DNA of 64,000 bases from positions 186,001-250,000 of the forward strand of contig NZ_QAOX01000007.1 in assembly GCF_003050935.1 (NCBI RefSeq), read 5' to 3'. This document shows positions 41,599 through 50,504 of this stretch, piece by piece. Every line of letters starts with the position of its first letter. Position 1 is the first letter of the stretch. The stretch comes from Luteibacter sp. OK325 (lineage in GTDB: Bacteria; Pseudomonadota; Gammaproteobacteria; Xanthomonadales; Rhodanobacteraceae). The notes beneath the pieces are model-generated. The model was not told the DNA's origin and did not search any database. It saw only the letters and a program-made list of their open reading frames with translations. The translations under genes were made by a program, and so were the position numbers.

Positions 41599-42741
41599 GT
41601 GCCTATTCCCATTGCGATCGTTGGCGCCGGCCTTGGCGGCCTGACCCTGGCGCGGGTGCTTCACGTGCATGGCATCGACGCGACCGTCTTCGAAGCCGAG
41701 GCCTCGCCGAACGCAAGGGCGCAGGGCGGCATGCTCGACATCCATGAGGAGAACGGGCAACTCGCGATCAAGGCGGCGGGCCTCTTCGACGAATTCCTTG
41801 CACTCGTCCACGAGGGCGCCCAGGCCACCCGGATCCTGGACAAGGATGCCAACGTTCTGTTCGACCAGCCCGACGACGGCACCGGTGGACGGCCCGAGGT
41901 GCCCAGGGGCGAGCTACGTCGAATCCTCATCGAGTCCCTCCCCGCAGGGACGATACGTTGGGGACACAAGCTCACCGCCGTCTCGTCGCTGGTTGGCGGC
42001 CGTCACGCGCTTACCTTCGCTGATGGCTCGACCATGTCCACCGACCTGCTCGTCGGTGCGGACGGCGCGTGGTCGAAAGTGCGTGCGCTTCTGTCGGAGG
42101 CAAGGCCGGCTTATGTCGGTGTGTCCTTCGTCGAGACGTATCTGCGTGATGCGGATGTTCGCCATGTGGCCGGTGCGCAGGCCGTCGGCGGCGGCGCATT
42201 TTTCGCACTGGCGCCGGGGAAGGGCATCATGGCTCACCGCGAACCCCATGGTGTGTTGCACTCCTACGTGGCTTTAAACAAGCCGAAGGAGTGGCTCGCC
42301 GGCATCGACTTCTCCGACCAGTTCGTCGCGCTGGCCCGCGTCGCAAACGAATTCGACGGCTGGGCACCCGAGTTGACGGCACTCATCACCGGTAGTGACA
42401 CCGCCCCTGTACCTCGCCCCATCCATGCGCTCCCGGACGACCATCGATGGAGCCGCGTGCCGGGCGTGACCCTGCTCGGCGATGCCGCGCACCTGATGAT
42501 GCCTTCAGGTGAAGGCGCCAACCTCGCCATGTATGACGGCGCTGAGCTGGGGAAAGCACTCGCGGCGAATCCTGGCGACGTCGAAGCCGCGCTTCTGGCT
42601 TATGAGGAAGCGCTGTTTCCGCGTAGCGCCGTTGCCGCGGTCGAGGCAGGGGAGCTATCCGGGCTTCTGTTCGGCGAGAAGGCGCCGGGAAGCCTTGTGA
42701 ACATGTTCACCGGTTTCCAGCCTGCCGGCGCCGCCGTTTGA
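41599..42741 (+). CDS. FAD-dependent monooxygenase, TetX-like
   Basis: The 380-residue class A flavoprotein hydroxylase has IAIVGAGLGGLTLARVL at the N-terminus and QGGMLDIHEENGQLAI. The conserved FAD-ribityl segment is VTLLGDAAHLMMPSGEGAN. The layout resembles TetX and related aromatic hydroxylases. It should use NADPH and oxygen to hydroxylate a small aromatic or polyketide-like compound. The true substrate cannot be told from the sequence. Base composition matches the neighbours, so recent transfer is not suggested. The divergent TetR and its twin operators indicate induction by substrate. Confidence 0.85.
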   Translation: MPIPIAIVGAGLGGLTLARVLHVHGIDATVFEAEASPNARAQGGMLDIHEENGQLAIKAAGLFDEFLALVHEGAQATRILDKDANVLFDQPDDGTGGRPEVPRGELRRILIESLPAGTIRWGHKLTAVSSLVGGRHALTFADGSTMSTDLLVGADGAWSKVRALLSEARPAYVGVSFVETYLRDADVRHVAGAQAVGGGAFFALAPGKGIMAHREPHGVLHSYVALNKPKEWLAGIDFSDQFVALARVANEFDGWAPELTALITGSDTAPVPRPIHALPDDHRWSRVPGVTLLGDAAHLMMPSGEGANLAMYDGAELGKALAANPGDVEAALLAYEEALFPRSAVAAVEAGELSGLLFGEKAPGSLVNMFTGFQPAGAAV

Positions 42742-42814
42742 GCCGGCGACGGCGCTCCTGTAGATTTCACGGCTTCTAAGCGCCCGCGATCGTGTGGGCC
42801 GGACAGGATGCTGG

Positions 42815-44464
42815 ATGATCATTCAAGACCGCCCGGCGGCAGGCCGCGCAAAGCGTGGCGTGCCGGCCTGGGTGCTGGGCGCCATCGTTGGCGTCTATAT
42901 CCTCGCCATGCTCAATCGGACCCTCTGGCCCGAAGTGCGCGAGGGCCTGGCGGCTTCCCAGGGTCTGCCCGGATTCTGGGCCTTGAGTGTGACGGTTTAT
43001 TGTCGATTGGTTGGCAACCTCGTCCTGACCCTTGCGTTGGCCATGTGGCCGCGCATCGGCAAGTTCTTGCTGGCCCTGCTGATCCTTGTGTCGGCGGCTA
43101 GTGCTTATTACGAGCAGACGTTCGGCGCACGGCTGAACGAGGAAATCATCCAGAGTATTTTCGAGACGACGCGCGCGGAAGCGATGGCGTTGATCACGAC
43201 CGACTCTGTCGGCTGGATTGCCCTGTTCGGCATTTTGCCGGCCATTCTGGTTCTGCTGACGCCGGTTCGCTTCATGCCGACGTGGCGGAGCCTTCGCTGG
43301 CGTACCGCCATCGTGGTGGGTGCCGCGGCGCTGTTGCTCGTGCCGCCGCTGCTCACGGGGCGCAACTATGTCTACTTCGAGCGCAACCACCGCCCGATGT
43401 ATGAGGTGTTCAATCCGTACGCGGCGCTGAGCGGCACGTTCCACTACCTGCAGCGCGACGTTTTCCGCCCGAAGAAGACCATGACCCCGATCGGTACCGA
43501 TGCCGCGCTGGCGCCGAATGCCGCCATGGCGGCGCGCAAGCGGGTCGTCGTGTTCGTTGTCGGTGAGACGGCGCGGGCAGAGAACCAGTCGCTGCAGGGT
43601 TACGCACGCGAAACCAATCCTGAGATGAAGCGTGCCGGCGCCATCTATTTCAGTGATGCATGGTCGTGCGGCACAGCGACCACCGTGTCGGTGCCGTGCA
43701 TGTTCTCGAACATGACGCGCGAGAAGTTCGACAAGCCCGTGGCCAAAGCCCACTGGAACGCGCTGGATGTGCTTCAGCACGCTGGCGTCGATGTGTTCTG
43801 GCGCGACAACGACGAAGGTTGCAAGGACGTCTGCCTGCGCGTTCCTAACGATGACCTGACCGCGGCCAAGATCGATGGCCTGTGCGATGCCAGCGGCTGC
43901 CAGGACGACGTGTTGATCGCCGACCTGCCCAAGCGCCTGGCAGAAATGCGCTCGCCGGCGCTACTGGTGCTGCACATCAAGGGCAGCCATGGCCCGGCGT
44001 ACTACCAGCGCTACCCGGCAGCCTTCAATGTGTTCAAGCCGGGGTGCGATACCGCCGAGGTGCAGACCTGTACCTATGCGCAGGCCGTTGCCAGCTATGA
44101 CAACACCATCCTCTACACCGACCACATTCTCGGTGAGGTGGTCGACGCCTTGAAGGCGGATCCCGAGGTTGATAGCGCGATGATGTACCTCTCCGACCAC
44201 GGCGAATCGCTGGGCGAGAATGACATCTATCTCCACGGCGCGGACTGGGCCAAGGCGCCTTCCCAGCAGAAGCACATACCGATGCTGCTGTGGCTGTCGC
44301 CGGGCTGGGTGCGCGACGATGGCGTACGCCTGGATTGCATGGCGCAGCGGCGCACGCAGCCGGCGAGCCAGGACAACGTGTTCCATACGTTGCTGGGCTT
44401 CTTCGACACGCGTACGACGGTGTATGAGCCGCAACTCGACCTGCTGGCGGGTTGCCGGGGCTGA
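42815..44464 (+). CDS. eptA: Phosphoethanolamine transferase, EptA-type
   Basis: The ATG at 42815 gives 549 residues. Five N-terminal membrane segments (to about 180) are followed by a periplasmic alkaline-phosphatase-fold domain. The metal and nucleophile residues are present: E251 in GETARAENQS, T289 in SCGTATTVSVPCMFS, and later YLSDHGESLGE. Several cysteines in DEGCKDVC and DASGCQDD match the disulfides of the family. It moves phosphoethanolamine from phosphatidylethanolamine to lipid A, lowering surface charge. It appears chromosomal and native, with no mobile element nearby. Confidence 0.92.
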   Translation: MIIQDRPAAGRAKRGVPAWVLGAIVGVYILAMLNRTLWPEVREGLAASQGLPGFWALSVTVYCRLVGNLVLTLALAMWPRIGKFLLALLILVSAASAYYEQTFGARLNEEIIQSIFETTRAEAMALITTDSVGWIALFGILPAILVLLTPVRFMPTWRSLRWRTAIVVGAAALLLVPPLLTGRNYVYFERNHRPMYEVFNPYAALSGTFHYLQRDVFRPKKTMTPIGTDAALAPNAAMAARKRVVVFVVGETARAENQSLQGYARETNPEMKRAGAIYFSDAWSCGTATTVSVPCMFSNMTREKFDKPVAKAHWNALDVLQHAGVDVFWRDNDEGCKDVCLRVPNDDLTAAKIDGLCDASGCQDDVLIADLPKRLAEMRSPALLVLHIKGSHGPAYYQRYPAAFNVFKPGCDTAEVQTCTYAQAVASYDNTILYTDHILGEVVDALKADPEVDSAMMYLSDHGESLGENDIYLHGADWAKAPSQQKHIPMLLWLSPGWVRDDGVRLDCMAQRRTQPASQDNVFHTLLGFFDTRTTVYEPQLDLLAGCRG

Positions 44465-44470
44465 GCTCTG

Positions 44471-44553
44471 TGTAGGAGCCGATTCATCGGCGATCCCGCG
44501 GCAGCGGGCCAGTCCGACGCAAGCACCCTATCGCCGATGAATCGGCTCCTACA
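44471..44553. repeat. REP inverted pair, same composite as at 12349
   Basis: GTAGGAGCCGATTCATCGGCGA and its inverse flank an insert with CCCGCGGCAGCGGG. The composite is nearly identical to 12349-12430 and lies in the gap after the eptA-type gene. Confidence 0.9.
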
Positions 44554-44574
44554 AGACGGGGTGCCGCAAGACGA

Positions 44575-44613
44575 CCACAAAAAAGCCCCGAAGATTAGTG
44601 ATCTTCGGGGCTT
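44575..44613 (-). terminator. Intrinsic terminator of tRNA-Ala
   Basis: A perfect 13-bp stem (AAGCCCCGAAGAT with its complement, 44583-44613) with a 5-base loop is followed on the minus strand by a run of T. It lies 16 bp after the tRNA 3' end. Confidence 0.9.
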
Positions 44614-44629
44614 CAATGCGTTCAATAAG

Positions 44630-44705
<76 letters not shown>

Positions 44706-44753
44706 ACTAGTCAGCGATGGTAGCAGGGCTTTTTGGCCTCGCCAAGCGTCGGA

Positions 44754-46046
44754 TCAGCGCGCTGCCACAGGCGTGGTCCCGCAGCCCGGAGAGACACTGA
44801 TGTCCACCGTCATGGCGTCTGGTCCCGTCCTGCCCCAGGTTCCGTGCACCGGGACGTTATCGGGCGTCACGAACGTCATCGTGCTCGCGTCGTCCCGGTC
44901 GCCATAGAATCCATTCGAAGTGAACTCTGAGTCGGCTAAAGCATCCTGCGTGAGCAGATCGTGGATCTCCCACTGCTTGCCGTCCGAGGCGCCGTTGACC
45001 CGGAAGCCCAGGTTGCCGAAATCCTTCTGACTGCGGTCGTACGGAATGGTGACGCGCTGCTCCTGTTCGACGCAGGCAATATTGTCCGTGACTACCTGAC
45101 CCTGTTGGGCGACGGTAATCCGGACGGTGACATCGGTCGCGGCGTTCGGAAGGTCGGTTGCGTACAGCGCCATGCTGGCGACCGTCATCGAGACGACCAG
45201 CAGGACCGTGGCGAGGTGGCGGCGGGACGAAGAACGGCTGGGTTTGTTCAACATCATGATGCGCTCCTGCAACGAGTGATTGCCGAGCCAGCCGCATGCG
45301 GCGGATAGCGCAGGCACGGGACGAACGGTCTTGAGCATGGCTTCCGCGTACGTGCGACGGGCGCCGGTGCGGCGAACCACGGCGTCGTCGCACGCGAGTT
45401 CCTGGTCGCGGCGGAACCGACGCCACGCGACATGCAGCAAAGGATTGAACCAGCCCAGCGCGACGAGGATCGTCGCCAGCATGTTCCAGAGCGTGTCATG
45501 GCGCCGCACGTGAACAGCCTCGTGCTGCAAGACCAGCGCTCGCTCGGCCACTCCATAGCGCGCTTCGAAATCAGCGGGCAGCACGATCGACGGCTTGAAA
45601 ACACCGACCGTGGCGGGTCCGTAGGGCCATTGATCGCTCGAGACCACGCGAAACCCGTCGTGCACGGAGGCAGGGATCGCATCGCGGAGCAGATGCATGT
45701 TACGGACGTGACGCAATGTCACGACGCCGATCATCGCGAGAAACCCGCTGATCCATGCCGCGAGCAGCGTGGCGTCATGGGCAGGAGCTGGAACGTGCGG
45801 CACCGATGGCATCGCTTCGCTCAACACACGCATGCTGTGGCCGATCGAGGTGTGCATGACGACGGGGTTAAACCGGGGCGCGACGCCGATGACGAGGGCG
45901 ATCGGTAGAAAAATCCAGGCCGCATAGGCGTGTCCCGGACCAAACCATGCACGTAACGGTGCGCCGATCAGCATGATGACCAGCGATGCTGCGGTGGCCC
46001 AAACCATCAACGACCACGCCTGGCCGAGCAGCTCAGCGGCGTTCAT
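44754..46046 (-). CDS. BlaR1/MecR1-type M56 metallopeptidase sensor
   Basis: The 430-residue protein has N-terminal membrane segments (for example MVWATAASLVIMLIGAP), the zinc-protease motif HEAVH (175-179) and a downstream ELACDDAVV with the third ligand. A further membrane segment (LLVVSMTVASMALYA, near 290) precedes a C-terminal extracytoplasmic domain of about 130 residues. That domain is not a penicillin-binding domain, so the signal is probably not a beta-lactam. The start lies 14 bp inside the end of the BlaI-type gene, so the two are coupled. It should cleave or trigger loss of that repressor. Confidence 0.88.
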   Translation of the reverse strand: MNAAELLGQAWSLMVWATAASLVIMLIGAPLRAWFGPGHAYAAWIFLPIALVIGVAPRFNPVVMHTSIGHSMRVLSEAMPSVPHVPAPAHDATLLAAWISGFLAMIGVVTLRHVRNMHLLRDAIPASVHDGFRVVSSDQWPYGPATVGVFKPSIVLPADFEARYGVAERALVLQHEAVHVRRHDTLWNMLATILVALGWFNPLLHVAWRRFRRDQELACDDAVVRRTGARRTYAEAMLKTVRPVPALSAACGWLGNHSLQERIMMLNKPSRSSSRRHLATVLLVVSMTVASMALYATDLPNAATDVTVRITVAQQGQVVTDNIACVEQEQRVTIPYDRSQKDFGNLGFRVNGASDGKQWEIHDLLTQDALADSEFTSNGFYGDRDDASTMTFVTPDNVPVHGTWGRTGPDAMTVDISVSPGCGTTPVAAR

Positions 46047-46404
46047 CGTCGAGCCTCTCGATCAGTCGGCGCAGCTCGGCGAGATCGCGCTTGGAAAGTT
46101 GCTGGTTCTCGGAGAAGTGCGCCACGAGTGGGGCGACCCGTCCGCCGAACAGGCGATCGAGAAGCGAACTCGATTCCTGGGTGAGGTACTGCTTCTGCGT
46201 GATGAGCGGCTCATAAAGAAAGCGCCGGCCGTCCTTCGTGGCTTGGATAGCGTCCTTCTGGACGAGTCGCGCCAGAAGCGATTTTACGGTGCTCTCCTGC
46301 CACTCCCGCTCAGGACCCACGACGCGAAGGATATCTTCGGCACTTCGTGGCGAGCCCTCCCACAACACGTTCATGATCGCCGCTTCCGCTTCGGTGATTG
46401 CCAT
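46033..46404 (-). CDS. BlaI/MecI/CopY-family repressor
   Basis: The 123-residue winged-helix repressor has the segments ITEAEAAIMNVLWEGS and WQESTVKSLLARLVQKDAI, typical of BlaI. A dimerising C-terminus carries the region normally cut on induction. It overlaps the M56 peptidase gene. Two TCTAC...GTAGA palindromes lie directly upstream, so autorepression is likely. No beta-lactamase or PBP gene is adjacent, so the controlled target besides this operon is unknown. Confidence 0.92.
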   Translation of the reverse strand: MAITEAEAAIMNVLWEGSPRSAEDILRVVGPEREWQESTVKSLLARLVQKDAIQATKDGRRFLYEPLITQKQYLTQESSSLLDRLFGGRVAPLVAHFSENQQLSKRDLAELRRLIERLDDERR

Positions 46405-46417
46405 GTCAGACCCTTCG

Positions 46418-46453
46418 TCTACGTCTGTAGATGATAGTATCTACACGTGTAGA
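46418..46453. promoter_or_regulatory. Twin BlaI-type operators
   Basis: TCTACACGTGTAGA (46440-46453) is a perfect 14-bp palindrome containing the BlaI/MecI core TACA-N2-TGTA. TCTACGTCTGTAGA (46418-46431) is an imperfect copy. Their centres are 22 bp apart, just upstream of the repressor start. Confidence 0.82.
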
Positions 46454-46491
46454 CGATCACGTCAAGCGCTGAGATAGCTCGTTTTCGGCAA

Positions 46492-47505
46492 TCACCCGCC
46501 GGGTTTACCCGCGCCGCCCACTTCGACGCTCGCGGTCATTCCGGCAGCCAGGATCACGTTAGCCGGCACGGTCGCCTCGTCGATGGCGATGCGCACGGGC
46601 ACGCGTTGTGCCAGCCGTACCCAGGTGAAGGTGGGATTCACGTCGGCCAGCAAGTCACTGCCTGTCGGGTTGTCTCGGTCGGTGATGCCACGCGCAACGC
46701 CCGTGATGTGGCCGCCAAAATGGACGCCTCCGCTGAGCAACCGGATGTCGACGGACTGGCCCACGCGCAAAGCCGGCAGCTTGGTTTCCTCGAAGTACCC
46801 GTACAGGTAATAGCTGTGTCGATCGACCAGCGCCACATACGGGCTTCCGGTTGCCGCGTAGTCGCCGCTGCGTACCGTCAGGTTGGTGACGTAGCCGTCG
46901 ACCGGCGCGCGCACTTCGGTTCGCTCGAGGTCGAGACGACTCTGCTCCACGGCAACCTGGGCCAGGGCGACGGCCGCCTCGGCCTGCTGGCGTGCGGCGC
47001 CGGCCTCGTGACCGCTGGCCTGGGCTTCCCGCCATGCGGCCATCGCCGAGTCGGCCACCGATTTGGCGTTGTTGCGTTCCTCCTTCGGAACCACGTCGGC
47101 CAGGGCCTGGCGGCGCGTCGCCTGTTCCTGGCGCATGTCGTATTCGGTCCGGCGCGCATCGGCGCTCGCGAGTACGGCGTCGATATTGGCGCCCGCGGCA
47201 CGGGCGCTCGCTTTTGCCGCGGTGAGACTCGCCTCGGCTTGTTGCATGGCGAAGCGGAAGCGTGCGGCATCGATCTCGAACAGCACATCTCCCTTTTTCA
47301 CTTCCTGGTTGTCGACCACGGCGACACGGGTGACCAGGCCTGAAACGTCTGGCGCGATACGCACGACCTCGGCGCGCATGCGCGCATCGCGCGTCCACGG
47401 GGAATACATGTAGTGGTTCCACAAACCCCGACCCAGCAGCAGCGCGAGGCAGACGACGGTGGCGGTGATACCAAGGCGAAGCAGGGACTGGAGCGCGGTC
47501 TTCAT
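46492..47505 (-). CDS. HlyD/EmrA-type periplasmic adaptor of an AaeA-like efflux system
   Basis: The 337-residue protein has an N-terminal membrane anchor (LGITATVVCLALLLGRGLW). Its lipoyl/biotinyl-like halves read APDVSGLVTRVAVVDNQEVKKGD and VRAPVDGYVTNLTVRSGD, with a coiled-coil hairpin (about 85-190) rich in Ala, Glu and Gln between them. This is the membrane-fusion-protein layout of AaeA. It bridges the FUSC protein to the outer membrane. It is the last gene of the four-gene run, 7 bp after the DUF1656 gene. Confidence 0.9.
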   Translation of the reverse strand: MKTALQSLLRLGITATVVCLALLLGRGLWNHYMYSPWTRDARMRAEVVRIAPDVSGLVTRVAVVDNQEVKKGDVLFEIDAARFRFAMQQAEASLTAAKASARAAGANIDAVLASADARRTEYDMRQEQATRRQALADVVPKEERNNAKSVADSAMAAWREAQASGHEAGAARQQAEAAVALAQVAVEQSRLDLERTEVRAPVDGYVTNLTVRSGDYAATGSPYVALVDRHSYYLYGYFEETKLPALRVGQSVDIRLLSGGVHFGGHITGVARGITDRDNPTGSDLLADVNPTFTWVRLAQRVPVRIAIDEATVPANVILAAGMTASVEVGGAGKPGG

Positions 47506-47512
47506 AAGGTAC

Positions 47513-47713
47513 TCAGGGGTAAAGCAGCAGGCCGATCGAGCCGAACAGGCAGAAGAACAGGGCGACGCGGAACAGGGCGGGATGCCAGACGTGGCGGTAC
47601 CAGCCGTAGCGACCGATCACCGTGTCGATCACCCACTGCATAACCAGGCAGCCGAGATACACGAGCAACAAGCCGGGCACGGTCGCGCCGGCGAATTCGA
47701 TTTCACGCGGCAC
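47513..47713 (-). CDS. DUF1656 small membrane protein, AaeX-like
   Basis: The GTG at 47713 overlaps the end of the FUSC gene by 11 bp. The 66-residue product starts VPREIEFAGATVPGLLL and has two hydrophobic segments (VPGLLLVYLGCLVMQWVI and ALFRVALFFCLFGSIGLLLY). This is the size and layout of DUF1656/AaeX, always found between the FUSC permease and the HlyD adaptor. Its mechanism is not known to me. Confidence 0.87.
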   Translation of the reverse strand: MPREIEFAGATVPGLLLVYLGCLVMQWVIDTVIGRYGWYRHVWHPALFRVALFFCLFGSIGLLLYP

Positions 47714-49820
47714 GTTGTTGCTCCGGTGTGGTGACGATGAAAGGGGCGAGGGCGGACTCGTCGTCGCGTAGCGCGGCGCGAAGTTGCAGCAGATGGCCCA
47801 GGGGTGCCCGACAGCACGCCTGTGCACGTGGCAGCGCCTGGGTGGTCAGCATGATGGCGTGCCCGACGATTCGGCAGGCGTCCTGCCAGCGTCGGGTATC
47901 CGGCGCGTCATAGAGCCTGGCCAGCGCGTCGACGGCGCGTTGCATGATGTCCTTCAATGGCGGCGGCAGTTCGGCATGCTGCATGTCCTGGCGCAGCTCG
48001 ATGACCGCGCGCACGCATTCATGGACAGCCAGGTCCCACGACAACAGGTGCCTCAGCTCGTCGCTGTCCGGCCTGGTGTGCTGGACGATCTGGTGGAGCA
48101 GGTCGCGATTGCTGCTTTCGGCGTGATAGAGCAAGCCCGCCATGGGCGACGAGGCAACGAACGTCACTTGCTGGCGTAGTTTGCGCAGCTGTCGGCGGCG
48201 CAGCCATTCCGTGCCGATGACCGTGGGGATGAGCATGAACGCGACGCCGCAGGCGACGACCCCGAACCACGAGCCGATCGCGTCGTTGAGGAACTGTTCG
48301 GGGTTGTAGACCATGGGGTTCTTCAGCGCGAGGATGCCCGCGAAGCTCATGACGTAACCGGTGCCCATGCCCGGCAAGGTCGCGTTCCGTGTCAGCAGAT
48401 ACGGGCCGATGAGCATCAAAGGCATGGAGGCCAGAATCAGCATCATGAAGCCGTCGCTGCCCGGCATCAGGTAGAACGCCACGACGAAGGCCCCGCTCAT
48501 GCCCAGTGCGTAACCTATCGAGATGTTGATCGCGGCGGACACGGGCGAAGGGGAAGTGGCCAGCAGGCCGCAAAAGTAGGACGCCGTGAGCAGCGCACTG
48601 GGGCCGGATGCCCAGCTCGTGTTGATCCAGAAGAGGCTCAGCATCGATAGCGCAAGGAAGCCGCGTACGGTAGTGATCAAGGGTGCGACATAGTCGTTGG
48701 ACCGTTTGAAGTCGACGTGCTCGATGCCATCTGGAAGGCGCCCCTGGGCTTTGCGCAGTCTCGCCTCAAGCATCGTCAGGTCGTGCAGTTCGCTGGCGAA
48801 GCGGCGGATCAGCGTAGCGCCGCTATCGAACTCCATCTGCAGGTCCGCGTCATCACGAAACGCTTCACGCAGCTCGGCGGCCAGCATCGGTAGCTCCGCC
48901 TCGCAGGCAGCCACCCGGTCAGCCAGGATTCTCGGTTCGAGGTGCTGTGACGTCGGTGCCGTGAGCGCATTGCTTACAGGGGCGTAGAGACGGATGAGCG
49001 CTTCCGCCGCGCCGGGATGGCTCTGTCGCTGCAGCCGGTCGATCAGGTGATATAGCGACTGGAACGTGGTGGCCGCGGACATGTAGCGGAGGTTGTGCAA
49101 TTGCATGCGGCTGCTTCGTGCGCGTGTTTCCGGGTCTTCAAAGATGACCGATGAGCGGAGATCCTCGATCTGGACCGCCGAACGGACGAAGCGCAGGTGC
49201 GCGTGTTCCATGTGCGCACGTGGCGTCGAACCAAGCCGTGTGCCGCCGGCCATGGCCATGAATTGCTCGAAGTGCTCGCGCCTGCGTCGTTGGAGCACAT
49301 CAACGAGACGATCGGGAAAGATCACGTCGCTGACGACGCCCGCCACGATGACACCCAGCAGCACCTCGCTCACGCGCATCATGGCGCCGTCGAACACGCT
49401 GGTGGGATCACTGATCGCCGGGAGCGCAACAATGGCCGCGGTGTATCCCGACAGCACGAATCCGTAGGACATGAAGTTGCGGTACTTCATCGCACCGCCC
49501 GCGCACCCGGCGACCCATAGCGACAATGCCAGCAGGAACAGTTCCCGCTGCTGCGGAAACGCTGCGATCAACAACAGGGCGCAGAGGCTTCCAGCTACAT
49601 TACCGATCGCTCGATAGAAGCCTTTCGCTCGTACCATGCCGCTTTGCGGATGCATCACCAGCGCTACGGTGACCATGGCCGTCGCCGGTTGTTCCAGCTG
49701 AAGCAGCATCGCCAGCCAGGCCGCGATATAGAACGCTAGCAGGCACTTGAACACGAAGATCCAGGCCTGCCGTTCTCCCACGAGAAAGTCGGCAAGCCAG
49801 GGTTTGTTTATGGCGATCAA
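47703..49820 (-). CDS. FUSC-family efflux permease, AaeB-like
   Basis: The 705-residue protein has two sets of membrane segments (about 20-160 and 390-530), separated by a cytoplasmic domain with REHFEQFMAMAGG and VRSAVQIEDLRSSVIFEDPETRARSS. FUSC proteins of the AaeB type export aromatic carboxylic acids. The start codon is TTG at 49820, preceded by GGGGGGAC. No better ATG exists in frame. Downstream are DUF1656 and HlyD genes, and upstream a lipoprotein gene. The outer-membrane partner is not obvious in the window. Confidence 0.9.
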   Translation of the reverse strand: MIAINKPWLADFLVGERQAWIFVFKCLLAFYIAAWLAMLLQLEQPATAMVTVALVMHPQSGMVRAKGFYRAIGNVAGSLCALLLIAAFPQQRELFLLALSLWVAGCAGGAMKYRNFMSYGFVLSGYTAAIVALPAISDPTSVFDGAMMRVSEVLLGVIVAGVVSDVIFPDRLVDVLQRRRREHFEQFMAMAGGTRLGSTPRAHMEHAHLRFVRSAVQIEDLRSSVIFEDPETRARSSRMQLHNLRYMSAATTFQSLYHLIDRLQRQSHPGAAEALIRLYAPVSNALTAPTSQHLEPRILADRVAACEAELPMLAAELREAFRDDADLQMEFDSGATLIRRFASELHDLTMLEARLRKAQGRLPDGIEHVDFKRSNDYVAPLITTVRGFLALSMLSLFWINTSWASGPSALLTASYFCGLLATSPSPVSAAINISIGYALGMSGAFVVAFYLMPGSDGFMMLILASMPLMLIGPYLLTRNATLPGMGTGYVMSFAGILALKNPMVYNPEQFLNDAIGSWFGVVACGVAFMLIPTVIGTEWLRRRQLRKLRQQVTFVASSPMAGLLYHAESSNRDLLHQIVQHTRPDSDELRHLLSWDLAVHECVRAVIELRQDMQHAELPPPLKDIMQRAVDALARLYDAPDTRRWQDACRIVGHAIMLTTQALPRAQACCRAPLGHLLQLRAALRDDESALAPFIVTTPEQQRAA

Positions 49821-49855
49821 CGCCGTCCCCCCATGAGTGATCGAAAAGCCGCGTT

Positions 49856-50392
49856 TCAGCTCTGGATGTGGACCAGCTGGGCGGGGCTTCCGTCGATTCC
49901 GATAAGCATCAGGTTCTTCAGGCGGTCGATCTGGCGAGGGAGATCCTCGATGTTGCTCTTGTCGGGATCGACCCGTGTGCGCGATGACGCCACCAGGCGC
50001 GTTCCATCGCAGAGCGACATGGTCAGTGCAAACGACGTGCTGGAGGCTGTACTGGCCAGGGCGGAGGCTGGCGTTTCGCAGTAGGCGTCGCCTGCAGGAG
50101 ATGTATCACCGCCCGCATCCACGACCAGGCGCGCGGCAGGATGGTCGGCAGGCTCGCGCACTGGTAGAGCACGCGGGAAGGCCTGCGCGATCTGTTCGTG
50201 GGTGAGGTTCGGGAGCTGACCGCGAACTTCGACCGGCAGGGTCGGCAGCGCGTGCTCCCAGCGATAGACGGTGTCGTCGGCCGTTGTCCATCGTGCGTCG
50301 GTGGTCGCGTGGCAGCCGGCTAACAGTGTCGTCGCGAGCAGCGCACATGCAACGAGAAGGGTGGGACGTGAGAGGGGAACTGAGGTTTTCAT
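49856..50392 (-). CDS. Predicted lipoprotein of the efflux operon
   Basis: The ATG at 50392 gives 178 residues with the lipobox LLAGC (about residue 26), so it is lipidated. The mature part has the segments DDTVYRWEHALPTLPVEV and RQIDRLKNLMLIGIDGSPAQ, without a recognised domain. It is too small to be a TolC-like channel. It lies 35 bp before the FUSC gene on the same strand. It may be an accessory to the efflux system. Confidence 0.75.
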   Translation of the reverse strand: MKTSVPLSRPTLLVACALLATTLLAGCHATTDARWTTADDTVYRWEHALPTLPVEVRGQLPNLTHEQIAQAFPRALPVREPADHPAARLVVDAGGDTSPAGDAYCETPASALASTASSTSFALTMSLCDGTRLVASSRTRVDPDKSNIEDLPRQIDRLKNLMLIGIDGSPAQLVHIQS

Positions 50393-50504
50393 GGAAGGGT
50401 ACTGAGGCAGTTGCGATGCGACAGTGTCTGCCCCTGCTCGCGCCCGATATACCACCCCAGACGACCTTCATCCGGGCCTGCCCGTCCCCAATGCCGTACG
50501 TCGG

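Noticed and set aside
41599-42741. Acquired tetracycline-inactivating gene
   Set aside because: Similarity to TetX is at family level only, the gene has native composition and its own divergent regulator. The substrate cannot be assigned.
42815-44464. Acquired mcr-type resistance gene
   Set aside because: EptA-type transferases are common chromosomal genes. There is no insertion sequence or plasmid feature, and base composition matches the neighbours.
44754-46404. Beta-lactam resistance operon
   Set aside because: BlaI/BlaR-type proteins are present, but no beta-lactamase or PBP2a gene is adjacent and the sensor lacks a penicillin-binding domain.
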